A stretch of DNA of 64,000 bases from Aquificaceae bacterium (GTDB lineage Bacteria; Aquificota; Aquificia; Aquificales; Aquificaceae). Each line of letters starts with the position of its first letter. Position 1 is the stretch's first letter. Location: contig JBBFKQ010000007.1 of assembly GCA_037481935.1 (NCBI GenBank), positions 51,878 through 115,877 on the forward strand, written 5' to 3'. Below, one piece after another: positions 62,947 to 64,000 of this stretch. A model generated the notes under the pieces. The model did no database searches. It was not told where the DNA came from and was given only the letters and a program-made list of their open reading frames with translations. Position numbers and translations under genes: made by a program.

Positions 62947-62966
62947 GGGGCTGCGCCCGCTTTTTT
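62947..62966 (+). terminator. Likely terminator of the DsrE-like/porin operon
   Basis: GGGC, loop TGC, GCCC makes a short GC stem ending in GC, followed by TTTTTT at 62961-62966. Directly after the porin stop. The stem is only 4 bp, so it is weak on its own. Confidence 0.5.
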
Positions 62967-62984
62967 CTACAAATACATAAGCCC

Positions 62985-63914
62985 CTACTCACCTCCCTTC
63001 TCGCTTTCCTCCCCCTTTTTTATAACCTCTTCCACAATCAAACCCTCCTTTAACCCCCAGTCGCTGACCCTTATTCTGCTCTTTCCAAAAAGAACCATGC
63101 TTCTGTAGAAGATGAGCATTCCGGGGATTATCACCTTTGCCCTCTTTGGCTCTATGTGGGGAAAGGTGGCAATACGCTCACTTTCTTTCATGGTGCTTAG
63201 GGTCTCAAGCCAGAACATGAGCCTGTCAAGGGAAAGCTCTCTTCCATGAACATCCTTCCCATTGTAGGGATACACGCCGTATTCTATGGCTGCTATTGTG
63301 GTTATGGTGCCACCAAGCCCCACCAGCTCGTCGCAAGGCTGAACCACCCCCTTTATCTGCTCGTCAAGAAAGTTCTTGAGAGACTCCAGCTCGTAGTTCT
63401 TTGGTGGGTCGCTGAGGATGAACTCTTCAGTGAGGTTCACGATACCAAAGGGGAAAGACCTGAGGCTCTCTATCTGAAAGCCCTTTCCACACACGAACTC
63501 CGTAGACCCACCCCCCTGATCTATGATGCAGAACTTCCCCGATGGTTTAAGAGAATAGGCTACAGAAAAAAAGGCGTATCTGCCCTCCTCATCGGGAGTT
63601 ATCACTTTCAGTTCAAGACCGGTCAGTTCCTTCAGTTTTTCTGCAAACTCATGGGCATTGCTTGCCCTTCTCAGGGCTTCTGTTCCCACTATCTTTATAC
63701 GGTTTACACCAGAACTTCTCGCCTTTTCTACAAACTCCCTTATGACCTCAAGGCTCTCCTCCACTCTGTCCTCTCTTAGAAGTCCGCTTTCTCTGAGGTC
63801 GGTAGCGAGGGCGGTTATCCTCCCCTCCTCATGGAGTATCTTTAAACCTGCGTTTAACTCCGCTATGCTGAGCCTTATGGAATAGGAACCCACGTCTATG
63901 CTGGCAACTTTCAT
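62985..63914 (-). CDS. Exopolyphosphatase / guanosine pentaphosphate phosphatase (Ppx/GppA)
   Basis: 309 residues, the short form without the C-terminal HD-like domain. Actin-like ATPase/phosphatase signatures: ASIDVGSYSIRLSIAEL, VGTEALRRASNA, CIIDQGGGSTEFV, GLGGTITTIAAIEYG. It degrades polyphosphate and/or pppGpp; the balance cannot be read. Converges on the porin gene with a terminator between. ATG at 63914. Confidence 0.92.
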   Translation of the reverse strand: MKVASIDVGSYSIRLSIAELNAGLKILHEEGRITALATDLRESGLLREDRVEESLEVIREFVEKARSSGVNRIKIVGTEALRRASNAHEFAEKLKELTGLELKVITPDEEGRYAFFSVAYSLKPSGKFCIIDQGGGSTEFVCGKGFQIESLRSFPFGIVNLTEEFILSDPPKNYELESLKNFLDEQIKGVVQPCDELVGLGGTITTIAAIEYGVYPYNGKDVHGRELSLDRLMFWLETLSTMKESERIATFPHIEPKRAKVIIPGMLIFYRSMVLFGKSRIRVSDWGLKEGLIVEEVIKKGEESEKGGE

Positions 63915-63927
63915 GGCAGAGAGATAT

Positions 63928-63950
63928 TATAACGCAAGTTGCAAGTTATA
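63928..63950. promoter_or_regulatory. Inverted repeat upstream of ppx
   Basis: TATAAC (63928-63933) and GTTATA (63945-63950) are inverted arms around a tandem GCAAGTT repeat. A minus-strand TATAAT lies 11 nt before the ppx ATG within it. Possible operator or promoter element. From 63951 to the window end no gene is visible. Confidence 0.35.
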
Positions 63951-64000
63951 GCATCCCTGCACTCCAGAGCCTATGGAGATTGTAAGAAATTACCGCCATG

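Overview
This window looks like a chromosomal segment from a thermophilic, chemolithoautotrophic bacterium of the Aquificales (Hydrogenobacter / Thermocrinis / Hydrogenivirga type). That placement is an inference. It rests on the gene set (TrmFO together with MnmG, TrpB2-type tryptophan synthase, archaeal-type phosphoglucose/phosphomannose isomerase, short GT35 glucan phosphorylase, ATP-dependent DNA ligase, 2-subunit GlyRS alpha), heavy use of AGG/AGA and ATA codons, very tight packing with many 4-bp ATGA overlaps, and charged, short proteins. No rRNA, CRISPR array, insertion sequence or prophage was seen.

Layout. 1-22 kb is ordinary housekeeping on both strands: end of a lytic transglycosylase, argF, glmS, trmFO, the SRP RNA (overlapping the trmFO stop), trpB2 with a TetR regulator, a UvrD-type helicase, an unknown protein, Pgi/Pmi, TerC, a glycosyltransferase, ApbE, envelope proteins, a beta-CASP nuclease, glyQ, endonuclease V, GDPD, mnmG, a decayed HEPN gene, cutA and a DmeF-like cation efflux protein. 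22-26 kb is the ammonium module glnB-glnA-amtB-porin. 26-29 kb holds a HAD phosphatase, a small lipoprotein and ArsB. 28.8-43.6 kb is an oxidised-nitrogen island. On the minus strand is a nine-gene operon: two NifI-like PII proteins, cyanase, an NrtABD-type ABC importer, nitrate reductase, HemD and a siroheme-pathway methyltransferase. Divergent from it is a NirB-NirA fusion nitrite reductase plus a class I amidotransferase. A second cyanase plus ABC importer operon follows, led by a previously unlisted 58-residue ORF. 43.7-56.5 kb returns to housekeeping: speH with an overlapping leader ORF, rsmD, coaD, a HhH-GPD glycosylase, an orphan BrnT-like protein, an H-protein-like lipoyl carrier, an aldolase, two transporters, glucan phosphorylase, a tandem ferritin-like protein, gmhA, nadK, an AAA ATPase, DNA ligase and tRNA-Met. 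56.5-63 kb is a self-contained A+T-rich signalling module (binding lipoprotein, NtrB-like kinase, NtrC-like regulator) followed by its likely target operon, a Tat-exported DsrE-like protein and a porin. The window ends with a Ppx/GppA gene.

How the parts work together. Five sigma-54 promoters (GG-N10-GC) are readable. Four serve nitrogen operons: glnB, the PII/cyanase/nitrate operon, the nitrite reductase and the second cyanase operon. At three loci these promoters are preceded, about 65-105 bp upstream, by pairs of a 14-bp dyad, GTNAA-N4-TTNAC, whose copies start exactly 20 bp apart. One of these loci lies between two divergent promoters. This is the strongest regulatory signal in the window and defines a nitrogen regulon for an unidentified activator. 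The fifth sigma-54 promoter, in front of the DsrE/porin operon, has the same architecture with a different dyad (TGCCAG-N-CTGGCA type), also repeated at 20 bp, directly downstream of an NtrC-type regulator gene. By contrast, many housekeeping genes carry a TATAAT/TAAAAT box only 6-10 nt before the start codon, implying leaderless or nearly leaderless mRNAs, whereas the sigma-54 genes have strong Shine-Dalgarno sequences.
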